Counted from the first letter of the stretch, positions 1-5,458 are shown. The stretch: DNA of 6,132 nucleotides from an uncultured Clostridiaceae bacterium (GCA_958417695.1 CATZDQ010000101.1:1-6132); one strand, 5' to 3'. The notes: generated by a model from the letters alone, not told the origin. Numbers and translations are program-made.

Positions 1-224
1 CACCAAATGGCGTTTCTAGTTTAAAGGAACGTATGGAAGAAGGAAAACTTCGCTATCAAAATCGACCAGGTACTAGTTTTAATAATCCTCGCACAGATGA
101 AATGATTGCTGCTTCTTATGAAATTGAAAAACAAATTATGCAATATTGTACCATAACACCAGAAGATATAAATGATATTTCTATCACGCCTTATCTAGAA
201 ACTCTAAAACAATATTCTATATAG
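1..224 (+). CDS. 3' end of an unrecognised protein gene (partial)
   Basis: The reading frame is open from the left edge (first complete codon at position 3) to a TAG at 222-224, so this is the C-terminal 73 residues of a longer protein. A Met lies in frame at 33, but the frame runs through it without a Shine-Dalgarno site, so I treat it as internal. The piece is hydrophilic, with no membrane segment; it opens with an Asn-Gly-Val-Ser-Ser-Leu-Lys-Glu-Arg run and has a charged, probably helical middle (around EMIAASYEIEKQIMQ). It ends in a short acidic stretch with TPED and a terminal LKQYSI. I do not recognise the family and assign no function. A strong intrinsic terminator starts one base after the stop, so this is the last gene of its transcript, and it converges on the minus-strand operon to the right. 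Coding status is well supported by the open frame and the terminator placement. Confidence 0.75.
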   Translation, partial: PNGVSSLKERMEEGKLRYQNRPGTSFNNPRTDEMIAASYEIEKQIMQYCTITPEDINDISITPYLETLKQYSI

Positions 225-265
225 AAACAATCCACAAAGTCATACTACTTTGTGGATTGTTTTTT
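225..265 (+). terminator. Rho-independent terminator
   Basis: A perfect 16-base inverted repeat (225-240 with 247-262, loop 241-246 CATACT) is followed by a T run at 260-265. It begins directly after the TAG of the upstream gene. Read on the minus strand, the same stem is followed by CTATATAG rather than a U run, so it should terminate the rightward transcript well. It would act only weakly, if at all, on the converging operon. Confidence 0.93.
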
Positions 266-356
266 ATTTGTATACCATTTTCAATAATATTAAAAACAAA
301 AACAGGACTTAGAGAATGTTCGAAAAATAAACTACTGCTTTTCCTAAATTTTATCA

Positions 357-893
357 TTATACATATCTTTCTAAAATTTTTTCTAGAAAGTTCCATACTC
401 CTGTTTTTTCAGTTATTCCCTCATAATGATTTGAAATTCTTTTTAATAGTTCCTCTTTTGAAAAATATTTTACTTCTGATACTTCTTCTTGTTGTATGTT
501 TATATCTGAAATGTCTATTGTTTTTGTAATCAAATAACATTCATTATAATGTTTATTGAAAATATCTCCTTGCTCATTTATAGAAGTAGAACCAACTAAA
601 TATTTAATATCATCATCATTAATATCAATTCCTAATTCTTCTTTAACTTCTCTAATTAATGCCTGTCTTCCAAATTCTCCTGCCTCCACATGACCACCAA
701 CCGTTACATCCCATAAATCTGGCCATAACCTTTTATTCTTGCTTCTTTTTTGCAATAATATATTTCCATTTTCATCTATAATAAAAGCATATACTGCTCT
801 ATGCCATAACCCCTTCTTATGACATTCTTTTCTAGTAGCAACTTCTCCAGTAAATTCTCCTAATTCGTTTAGTACATCCAATTTTTCTTCCAT
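357..893 (-). CDS. Nudix hydrolase
   Basis: This 178-residue protein carries a complete Nudix box G-x5-E-x7-REV-x-EE-x-GI at residues 67-89 (G67, E73, R81, E82, E85, E86, G88). These are the residues that bind Mg2+ and drive hydrolysis of nucleoside-diphosphate-linked compounds. The flanking pattern, with an N-terminal LDVLNELGEFTG, HRAVYAFIIDENGNILLQKR near 31-50 and a WDVTVGGHVEAGE approach to the box, is that of the YfcD / isopentenyl-diphosphate-isomerase-like subgroup of about 170-180 residues. The substrate cannot be predicted. No signal or membrane segment is seen, so it is probably cytosolic. The ATG at 891-893 has an AGGAGG at 899-904, five bases upstream, and this overlaps the stop codon of the preceding pgeF-like gene. 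That arrangement indicates translational coupling and makes this the last gene of the operon. No clear terminator follows; only a U-rich stretch without a stem lies near 290-302. Confidence 0.95.
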   Translation of the reverse strand: MEEKLDVLNELGEFTGEVATRKECHKKGLWHRAVYAFIIDENGNILLQKRSKNKRLWPDLWDVTVGGHVEAGEFGRQALIREVKEELGIDINDDDIKYLVGSTSINEQGDIFNKHYNECYLITKTIDISDINIQQEEVSEVKYFSKEELLKRISNHYEGITEKTGVWNFLEKILERYV

Positions 894-902
894 AGCATCC
901 TC

Positions 903-1700
903 CTATTTTTCTGCTCTCATACCAATAATAGCTGTATTTCTCCCAGCATTTTGCCTATCTACACGATAAGAATGAAATAAATCACTATGGCAAGCCGTAC
1001 AAATGCCACAATCGATTATATTCTCTTCTTGTAAACCTAACTGTAATAATAATTCTATATTTAATAAAGTCGTATCTATATAATATTTCTGTTTTCCTTC
1101 TTCTATTCTTCCCTTTTCAATAGCCTTATCTAGATATTTACTATTTGAAAAAGCTTGCTCAAAAATAGTCTTAACATCCTCATGTACTTCAAAGTGACAT
1201 TTTCCTATACGGGGTCCTATACAACAAATTAATTCTTTTGGATTAGTACCATAAGTTTCCTGCATTTTTATAACCGCTTCTCTTGCTATTTTTTGTACAG
1301 TTCCTTTCCAGCCAGAGTGAATATCTCCTATAGCATTATGAATAGGGTCATAAAAAAATAGAGGTGTACAATCTGCAAAACGAAGTGAAAAAGAAATCCC
1401 CGGTTTATTCGTAATCAATCCATCTATCTTAGTAAAACTCTGCTTTGTATTCTCTACTGGTTCCACCAAAGCACTATGTATTTGTTCTTTTATTCTTACC
1501 AAATTTTCTGGCTGAATTTCCAATGCCTCGCAAAGTTCTTTATAATTGCTACCATTATCTACCGTATAATCTTTATAATTACTTTTTAAAGTATAGGCAT
1601 GTACGATTTTATCTTCATAAGCTAATAATTTATAAAATTGTAAATACGAAATATCTCCTCTGGTCGTAACTTTTACTTTATTATTTTCTAAAATAGACAT
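903..1700 (-). CDS. pgeF: PgeF/YlmD-type laccase-domain protein
   Basis: This 265-residue protein belongs to the DUF152 / Cu-oxidase_4 (YfiH, YlmD) family and has the family's usual length. Three metal/active-site positions are visible: H75 in EQIHSALV, C111 in RFADCTPLFF and H128 in DIHSGWKGT. Also present are the CCIGPRIG segment (159-166) and a C-terminal CTACHSDLFHSYR...GRNTAIIGM block (234-261). In E. coli the relative YfiH (PgeF) removes wrongly incorporated L-Ser from UDP-MurNAc dipeptide precursors. YlmD and human FAMIN act on purine nucleosides, so either cytosolic role is possible here; the symbol reflects family only. The usual QVHG motif reads EQIHS here. The start is fixed by AGGAGGT at 1704-1710, four bases from the ATG. 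It is gene two of the operon, 15 bases after the MBL gene, and its stop lies in the Nudix gene's ribosome-binding site. Confidence 0.93.
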   Translation of the reverse strand: MSILENNKVKVTTRGDISYLQFYKLLAYEDKIVHAYTLKSNYKDYTVDNGSNYKELCEALEIQPENLVRIKEQIHSALVEPVENTKQSFTKIDGLITNKPGISFSLRFADCTPLFFYDPIHNAIGDIHSGWKGTVQKIAREAVIKMQETYGTNPKELICCIGPRIGKCHFEVHEDVKTIFEQAFSNSKYLDKAIEKGRIEEGKQKYYIDTTLLNIELLLQLGLQEENIIDCGICTACHSDLFHSYRVDRQNAGRNTAIIGMRAEK

Positions 1701-1715
1701 ATGACCTCCTTAATT

Positions 1716-2594
1716 TTAAACTCTTTTCCATAATAACTGATTATCTTGAACTTCTACAACTAATTTTTCTTCTTCCTTTAAATAGGTTAAATAGGAACGA
1801 ATTGTACTACCTACTAACACATATTGTGTTACATTCATATGTAAATCATAGTGGTCAAATACCTGCTTTAATATAGTTTCAAAAGTCATTGGCAATTTAC
1901 AAACTTCCATGATATAGTTTGCAATTTCCATAACCTTAACCCTATTTTTCTCTACTAATGCCTGTATATTTACTTGTGGCTCTGCATGAGAAGGTACAAA
2001 CCATGTTCCTTCTAAATTATCTATTTTTTCTAAAGACTCTAAGTATGTTTTAATATCATATAGAAAAAACACATGATATTTTTCCATTGTTTCTTGACTT
2101 GCCACACTATCTCCTAAAAACCAAACATTATCTTTTGTTCGAATTCCTACCATAGAAAATGTATGGCCATTTAATGGTAACATTTCTAAACCTTCTGGCA
2201 ATAAATCTGCTGTTAACGGCTCTACATGACTTTTACTTGCTAACAAAAATTTATTTTTCAATTCTTTACATGGATATCCCCCATATAAGAAAGATGGCTC
2301 TAAAATAGGATAACGAACAAAAGCCTCATCTATTCCATATGTATAAACTGGGCAAGAAAAATATTCTTGTAGATATTGATTTGCTCCAATATGGTCTGCA
2401 TGAGAATGGGTATTGATAATCATTTTTAAATTCCACTGGTTTTCTTCTAAAATCCTTCGTACCTTTTTACCAGCTTCTTTATCATTACCACTATCTATGA
2501 TACACACTTCATTCTCTGTTATTTTATAAATACCAATTCTAGTAGGGCAATCTATATAATATGTATTTTCTCCTAGTCTTTTTAATTCATACAT
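1716..2594 (-). CDS. MBL-fold metallohydrolase
   Basis: This 292-residue protein is of the metallo-beta-lactamase superfamily. The signature THSHADH supplies H63, H65, D67 and H68. Further ligands are H144 in LNGHTFSM, D162 in FLGDS and H203 in VPSHAEP, so the full dinuclear metal site appears present. The metal-binding domain fills residues 1 to about 210. The last 80 residues (VEKNRVKVMEIANYIM and on) resemble the C-terminal helical or winged extension of many stand-alone MBL hydrolases. The superfamily hydrolyses thioesters, lactones, phosphodiesters and more, and nothing here picks one. There is no signal peptide, so it is probably cytosolic. It is the first gene of the operon. The ATG at 2592-2594 follows AAGGAG (2603-2608) by eight bases, and the promoter at 2621-2649 gives a leader of only about 20 bases. 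Confidence 0.93.
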   Translation of the reverse strand: MYELKRLGENTYYIDCPTRIGIYKITENEVCIIDSGNDKEAGKKVRRILEENQWNLKMIINTHSHADHIGANQYLQEYFSCPVYTYGIDEAFVRYPILEPSFLYGGYPCKELKNKFLLASKSHVEPLTADLLPEGLEMLPLNGHTFSMVGIRTKDNVWFLGDSVASQETMEKYHVFFLYDIKTYLESLEKIDNLEGTWFVPSHAEPQVNIQALVEKNRVKVMEIANYIMEVCKLPMTFETILKQVFDHYDLHMNVTQYVLVGSTIRSYLTYLKEEEKLVVEVQDNQLLWKRV

Positions 2595-2620
2595 GATGAT
2601 ATCTCCTTGTTTTTACGGTT

Positions 2621-2649
2621 ATTCTAACACATTATTTCTCTCCTGTCTA
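2621..2649 (-). promoter_or_regulatory. Sigma-A-type promoter of the MBL-pgeF-Nudix operon
   Basis: On the minus strand TAGACA (2644-2649) and TAGAAT (2621-2626) are separated by exactly 17 bases. Each differs from the vegetative consensus at one position. A TG lies a few bases ahead of the -10. Initiation near 2614 would leave the AAGGAG of the first gene about six bases into the transcript. Confidence 0.75.
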
Positions 2650-2854
2650 CTTTCTATACTTTTCAAAAAAATTATCTTTCAACTTATCATTATGTAGAAA
2701 GTCTCTGTGCCATCAACTAATTTAAGCACTATCTTTATTGCTTTTTTCTCTTTTTCACATTATAGTACAAATATTCGTAATAGTTTTCAAATAAAAATAG
2801 TTAATTATACCTTAGAATCCTTATTTAAAGGCATATTTTGAATATTGCAAACAT

Positions 2855-2879
2855 AATTTACTACTATTTTACTACTTTT
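2855..2879 (-). repeat. Left copy of 25-base repeat, DR2-like paired units
   Basis: On the minus strand this contains two AGTAGTAAA units starting 11 bases apart, about one helical turn. It matches the copy at 4110-4134 at 24 of 25 positions in the same orientation. Both copies are preceded on the plus strand by a shared TTATTTAAA..CATAT stretch (here 2821-2836). The unit resembles the DR2 arm site bound by the N-terminal domain of Tn916 integrase; that resemblance is from memory and was not searched. Confidence 0.7.
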
Positions 2880-2958
2880 CAATAAAATTCCAATGATACA
2901 GCTTTTAATTGGTAATAACTTATAATTTATCAACCTTCTTGTGAATTAAATTTTTGTA

Positions 2959-3285
2959 TTATTCCTTAATAACACCAAAAGCAGGTGAATTAATAACAAT
3001 TGCCTCAAATACACCAATAGCAGAGTAACTTGTATCTTTAGATAAGTATAATACATCTCTATCTTCAAGATGTACTTTTTCTCCATCAATTATAAAATCT
3101 ACATTTGCATTTATAAAATAGAAAACTCTTTCGTTAACAGTTTTTAATAATTCTAATCTACCATTCAATCTGTTTATTGCCAAACTAATATTTTCTGTAG
3201 TTTCTTTTGTTAAATAATTATCTGCTGAATGTACATCAGTAATCTTTCTAGTAATTTTTTCTTTTTCTGTTATTTTTTTATACAT
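2959..3285 (-). CDS. Small cupin-like protein lacking canonical metal ligands
   Basis: This 108-residue protein is probably a single cupin-type beta-barrel. Residues 50-100 follow the cupin rhythm: NERVFYFINANVDFIIDGE, then VHLEDRDVLYLSKDTSYSA, the positions of motif 1, the G/D turn and motif 2. The usual HxH...E of motif 1 and the His of motif 2 are absent; the only His residues are H19 and H72. It may therefore be a binding or scaffold protein rather than a metalloenzyme, and the family call itself is moderate. The ATG at 3283-3285 follows AAAGGAG (3295-3301) by nine bases. It lies 51 bases after the S51-like gene on the same strand and is probably cotranscribed, although a TATAAT on the minus strand at 3325-3330 with a poor -35 could add an internal start. 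It is more AT-rich than the operon genes. Confidence 0.75.
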   Translation of the reverse strand: MYKKITEKEKITRKITDVHSADNYLTKETTENISLAINRLNGRLELLKTVNERVFYFINANVDFIIDGEKVHLEDRDVLYLSKDTSYSAIGVFEAIVINSPAFGVIKE

Positions 3286-3336
3286 ATTTTCATGCTCCTT
3301 TAAAATTTTTATTTACTAATATAAATTATATATTTC

Positions 3337-3933
3337 TTAATCAGTATTTACTATAGTGTAATCATTTCTAGTGTTAACTATAATTGCTTCTTGATTAGTT
3401 AATGTTATAAAATTTAAATTTGGATGTTCTTCTATAATTTCATTAGCTAATTTAGTGTATTTTTCTTTACTATTATAATGAGGTAGTATATAACCATTTA
3501 TTAAATCCATTCCATTATAATCATTTAGTAAAGGAGCTTCTTTTTTATTATCTAATTTTTCAGCATAATCAATAGAAGGACAAGTAATACAGGCCCCTGC
3601 ACTTGACCCTATATAAATCCTATTATTTGCAAATTCTGTTAAATCTTGTAATATATCTTTTTTCTTTAATTGTTGCAATAAATAAAAACAATTACCACCT
3701 GCAACAAATATTGTATCTATATTATTGTATTTATTTAGTATTCCTTTCTTACTTTCTCTAGAATTTTCAATATCAATAATATTAAAATTCATTTCTTTTA
3801 GGTTGTTTCTGCTTTCTTCCATATAGTATCTATTATTATCTAATTCAGAAGCTGTAGGAATGAATCCAATCTTTGCATTTTCTTTTACATATTTTTTCAC
3901 AATTCTCATATTACTTGATAATAATATTTTCAT
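3337..3933 (-). CDS. Peptidase S51 (dipeptidase E)-like protein
   Basis: This 198-residue protein has the class-I glutamine-amidotransferase-like fold of peptidase family S51 (PepE, cyanophycinase relatives). Visible features are IGFIPTAS at 22-29, VAGGNCFYLLQQL at 77-89 and the nucleophile elbow GSSAG at 109-113, with S111 as the expected catalytic serine. H152 in ILPHYNS is the expected catalytic histidine, and E182 in TNQEAI is a candidate third member. PepE cleaves Asp-X dipeptides, but many relatives have unknown substrates, so no specificity is claimed. Length is slightly below the 220-230 of classical PepE. There is no signal peptide. The ATG at 3931-3933 is preceded by AAAAAGGGGG (3940-3949), a G-rich Shine-Dalgarno variant six bases away. 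It is the first gene of the pair with the cupin. Hand-counted 60-base samples are about 22-23% GC, against roughly 32-48% in the neighbouring operon, suggesting transfer. Confidence 0.9.
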   Translation of the reverse strand: MKILLSSNMRIVKKYVKENAKIGFIPTASELDNNRYYMEESRNNLKEMNFNIIDIENSRESKKGILNKYNNIDTIFVAGGNCFYLLQQLKKKDILQDLTEFANNRIYIGSSAGACITCPSIDYAEKLDNKKEAPLLNDYNGMDLINGYILPHYNSKEKYTKLANEIIEEHPNLNFITLTNQEAIIVNTRNDYTIVNTD

Positions 3934-3973
3934 TTTTAACCCCCTTTTTAAATTACTATTTTTTACTTTTTAC

Positions 3974-3982
3974 ATTATACCA
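3974..3982 (-). promoter_or_regulatory. Extended -10 promoter for the S51-cupin pair
   Basis: The minus strand reads TGGTATAAT, a perfect extended -10 element, 41 bases upstream of the S51-like start codon. The hexamer 17 bases further upstream (GTAGCA, 3997-4002) is a poor -35, as is common for TGn promoters. That hexamer falls exactly in the first unit of the heptamer repeats at 3997-4017, so a protein bound there could control this promoter. Confidence 0.65.
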
Positions 3983-3996
3983 TACTTTATGAAATC

Positions 3997-4017
3997 TGCT
4001 ACATGCTACTTGCTACA
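3997..4017 (+). repeat. Three tandem heptamers TGCTACW
   Basis: TGCTAC occurs at 3997-4002, 4004-4009 and 4011-4016, a strict 7-base period (TGCTACA, TGCTACT, TGCTACA). The array sits over the -35 region of the S51-like gene and abuts the stem-loop at 4017. Iteron or operator use is possible; chance cannot be excluded for so short an array. Confidence 0.6.
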
Positions 4018-4082
4018 CTATAAGGGTAATACTATACCTTATAGTTGCGGGGTCAATCGTGGCTTCGCCACTTGCCCCGCAA
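4017..4082. repeat. Tandem stem-loops, second one GC-rich and branched
   Basis: Stem one pairs 4017-4025 (ACTATAAGG) with 4037-4045 (CCTTATAGT), perfect over nine bases. Stem two pairs 4045-4052 (TTGCGGGG) with 4075-4082 (CCCCGCAA), perfect over eight. Inside it CAA/TTG (4054-4056/4072-4074) and GTGGC/GCCAC (4059-4063/4067-4071, loop TTC) continue the helix across small bulges. The GC-rich stem stands out sharply from its AT-rich surroundings. No T run follows on either strand, so neither stem is a normal terminator. Such hairpins occur at IS200/IS605 ends, transfer origins and single-strand replication origins; I cannot choose between these. Confidence 0.75.
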
Positions 4083-4109
4083 AATGAAATTTATTTAAAA
4101 CATATAAGG

Positions 4110-4134
4110 AATTTACTACTTTTTTACTACTTTT
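4110..4134 (-). repeat. Right copy of 25-base repeat, DR2-like paired units
   Basis: This direct copy of 2855-2879 has one mismatch (24/25). On the minus strand it reads as two AAGTAGTAAA units 11 bases apart and ends AGTAGTAAATTCC. That is very close to the Tn916 integrase arm-site unit as I recall it. The preceding plus-strand TTATTTAAA..CATAT (4091-4105) is also shared with the left copy, but the spacing to the repeat is shorter here. Confidence 0.7.
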
Positions 4135-4346
4135 GAAAGTGAAAATATAAGAACTTATGACAAGATATGTGATTATTTTCTAAAAATAAAAGCACCTAAA
4201 ATGCTTATAAAACTAATATTTAAAAGCATTTAAGAACTTATAAAAAGTTAACGAAAAACAATATACCATTTTTGCATAAAAGTAGAAATTTCCTATAACA
4301 CAAAAATAAACCTTGAACTTTAAATTCAAAGCTTTATTCTTTTTCA

Positions 4347-4373
4347 AATTTTGTCGGTAGTGTCGACAAAATT
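4347..4373. repeat. 10-base perfect inverted repeat, 7-base loop
   Basis: AATTTTGTCG (4347-4356) pairs with CGACAAAATT (4364-4373) around GTAGTGT. The right half includes the 8-base palindrome TGTCGACA (4361-4368). There is no U run on either side, so it is not a terminator. It could be an operator or an element end. The half-site TTTTGTCGAC is one base away from the Spo0A-box core, which is too weak to call. Confidence 0.5.
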
Positions 4374-4418
4374 CATTAAAGTTACACAACTTTCATAATA
4401 CCATTGCAATACACTATT

Positions 4419-4635
4419 TTAAGTATAAGAGTATATATTTAAATTCGTACATAGTGATTTACCTTTTTCTACTTTTTCTTTTTTAATTTCTATGCAAAAT
4501 TCCATAATTCTCTACCCATGGAATTTTAACATTTTCAGCTAAATATTTAAAATCTCTCCTTAAATGAATCCAACATTCTGCATGAAATTCTCATATTCCT
4601 AAATTATATAACTCTACTTTGTTAACTTTTAAGGC
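4419..4635 (-). pseudogene. Decayed IS66-type transposase fragment
   Basis: In one minus-strand frame, 4635 down to a TAA at 4483-4485, the translation includes the run HAECWIHLRRDFKYLAEN. Its H-x-CW-x-HL-x-RDF pattern is, as I recall it, that of the DDE domain of IS66-family transposases. An in-frame TGA at 4591-4593 interrupts it ten bases before that run. The likely continuation, EIKKEKVEKGKSLCTNL, lies in a second frame that closes with TAA at 4419-4421, implying a frameshift around 4485-4500. This is roughly 70 codons of what should be a protein of over 400 residues, without terminal repeats or the partner orfs. It is dead, and it dates an old insertion-sequence visit in this region. The family call rests on the motif only. 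Confidence 0.55.
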
Positions 4636-4880
4636 TGACTATTAGCGAGTTATTACTCGTTAAAGAAAATTCTTACTAGGGTAAAAAATAGTCTAGAAAT
4701 AATTGTATATGCTATCATAGATAACACTTAATATAACTGAAAATCTAAAAAATTAGTAATCAAAAAATAATAATTTAGATATTATGATTTCTTTGTAGTA
4801 GAGAAGTTATCAAACTAGTAATATATCAACATTTCTATAAAAATGGATATTCAGATATTGTAAGTCTATTTTTTGTCCTA

Positions 4881-4917
4881 AATTTTTACAATTTTCTATT
4901 GTAGAAAATGTAAAATT
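4881..4917. repeat. Long imperfect inverted repeat upstream of the 5030 gene
   Basis: The left arm 4881-4898 and right arm 4902-4917 are complementary throughout, except for one extra T and one extra A in the left arm, with a three-base loop TTG. The core ATTTTCTA/TAGAAAAT is perfect. It ends 15 bases before the -10 at 4933, a position suiting an operator. A transcript-level hairpin or terminator of an upstream transcript is less likely, because no U run follows. Confidence 0.5.
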
Positions 4918-4924
4918 ATGGTAT

Positions 4925-4939
4925 TATTATAGTATAATA
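4925..4939 (+). promoter_or_regulatory. -10 element within a palindrome, for the secreted-protein gene
   Basis: TATAAT at 4933-4938 is a perfect -10 hexamer. It is half of a perfect palindrome TATTATA-G-TATAATA (4925-4939). No good -35 lies 16-18 bases upstream (GTAAAA or TAAAAT); an alternative pairing is TTGTAG (4899-4904) with TATTAT (4922-4927) at 17 bases. Either would give a leader of roughly 85-95 bases. Confidence 0.5.
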
Positions 4940-4956
4940 GTTTTACTATTAGATTG

Positions 4957-4992
4957 AATCTTACTTTCACATTTATGTGTAAGTTTAAGATT
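4957..4992 (+). promoter_or_regulatory. Leader hairpin of the secreted-protein gene
   Basis: AATCTTA (4957-4963) pairs with TAAGATT (4986-4992). Inside, CTT/AAG and CACA/TGTG (4968-4971/4976-4979) continue the helix around a TTTA loop with small bulges. It lies between the predicted start point and the ribosome-binding site and ends one base before the inverted repeat at 4994. No known riboswitch class is recognised. Confidence 0.4.
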
Positions 4993-4993
4993 G

Positions 4994-5007
4994 CCTTAAA
5001 GTACATG
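4994..5007 (+). repeat. Left arm of 14-base inverted repeat flanking the secreted-protein gene
   Basis: CCTTAAAGTACATG here is the exact reverse complement of 5485-5498. It lies between the predicted promoter and the Shine-Dalgarno sequence at 5018-5024, so the whole translated unit sits inside the pair. Confidence 0.8.
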
Positions 5008-5029
5008 TTGTTTTCAAAAAGGAGAACCT

Positions 5030-5458
5030 ATGAAAAAAATAATTAAACGTTTTATCTCAACTGCTGTATTTTCTGTTTTATGTAGTATGGTTTTGTGTAT
5101 TCCTTCCCATGCAAATGGAATTATACCAGAATATGAAGAAATCGCTAGTACCAGAGCAACGAGTTATATCAATATTGCAGAAACACGGTCTACAGATACA
5201 GCAGAACAGGCTTTTATTCCTGCTAAGGCAGGTACTCTAAAAATTCTAGCAAGTGCTAAATTTTTAGATGGCGGTGGCGGTACATTAACACTACATATTG
5301 AAAAGAATGGTAAAGACCATACTTTTTCCATTGATGCTGATGGAGTTGCTAGGAGAATTGGTACCATTGACGTATTGGGAGAAGTAACGTATTTTTGCAG
5401 AGTTACAGATTTCAAAGGTCGTTCAGCCGTTATTGCTATAAATGCATACATTGATTAA
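5030..5458 (+). CDS. Secreted protein of unknown family
   Basis: This 142-residue protein has a clear Sec signal peptide: MKKIIKRF (basic), a hydrophobic core at about 9-25, and a likely signal-peptidase-I cut after SHA28. There is no lipobox. The mature 114 residues start with a low-complexity Ser/Thr/Arg stretch (TRATSYINIAETRSTDT). A strand-rich region follows: AGTLKILASAKFLDGGGG (67-84), TLTLHIEKNG, FSIDADG, then a VTYFC..VTDFKGRSAVIAINAY end, suggesting a small beta-sandwich. I do not recognise the family; an envelope or extracellular role is inferred from export alone. The ATG follows AAAGGAG (5018-5024) by five bases. The next gene, 101 bases on, encodes a membrane-anchored protein, and the two may be expressed together. 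A perfect 14-base inverted repeat brackets this gene. Confidence 0.85.
   Translation: MKKIIKRFISTAVFSVLCSMVLCIPSHANGIIPEYEEIASTRATSYINIAETRSTDTAEQAFIPAKAGTLKILASAKFLDGGGGTLTLHIEKNGKDHTFSIDADGVARRIGTIDVLGEVTYFCRVTDFKGRSAVIAINAYID

Larger units (their letters stand above)
2595..2958. other. Intergenic region between operon and S51/cupin block
   Basis: These 364 bases hold the operon promoter at the left and one copy of a 25-base repeat at 2855-2879. The rest is AT-rich sequence in which I find no coding frame, RNA gene or convincing terminator. An imperfect palindrome (about 2909-2934, TTGGTAA paired with TTATCAA) follows the cupin gene but has no U run, so where that transcript ends is unclear. 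Confidence 0.6.
3934..5029. other. Long AT-rich gene-free region with repeats and relics
   Basis: About 1.1 kb without an intact gene. In order it holds the S51 promoter, the heptamer and stem-loop cluster, the right 25-base repeat, and two copies of TAAGAACTTAT (4148-4158, 4231-4241). An AAATGCTT/AAGCATTT inverted repeat (4199-4206/4224-4231), a 10-base inverted repeat at 4347-4373, an IS66-type pseudogene, a palindrome at 4642-4663 and the promoter/leader of the 5030 gene follow. I see nothing definable from about 4664 to 4880. Confidence 0.6.

Noticed and set aside
298..408. AAAAACAGGA/TCCTGTTTTT inverted repeat as the operon's terminator
   Set aside because: The arms are 91 bases apart and one lies inside the Nudix coding sequence; low complexity explains the match.
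257..529. Plus-strand open frame of 90 codons, rich in Phe/Leu/Ile
   Set aside because: Antisense to the 3' part of the Nudix gene and its downstream spacer; the hydrophobic composition comes from the complement of Lys/Glu-rich coding, and there is no ribosome-binding site.
1445..1669. Plus-strand open frame of 74 codons
   Set aside because: Antisense shadow within the pgeF-like gene, which has all its family motifs.
4045..4082. GC-rich stem-loop as a Rho-independent terminator
   Set aside because: Neither strand has a T run after the stem: CAAAATGAAA on plus, CTATAAGG on minus.
3860..4087. Plus-strand open frame of 75 codons
   Set aside because: Overlaps the S51 start and promoter in antisense and runs into the stem-loop cluster; no Shine-Dalgarno site.
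2855..4134. The two 25-base repeats as a CRISPR remnant
   Set aside because: Only two copies 1.25 kb apart, internally built of shorter tandem units, with genes rather than spacers between them.
4361..4368. Spo0A box
   Set aside because: The core TGTCGAC differs from TGTCGAA and there is no promoter or gene start nearby.
5164..5451. Minus-strand open frame of 95 codons
   Set aside because: Antisense of the secreted-protein gene; no start signals.
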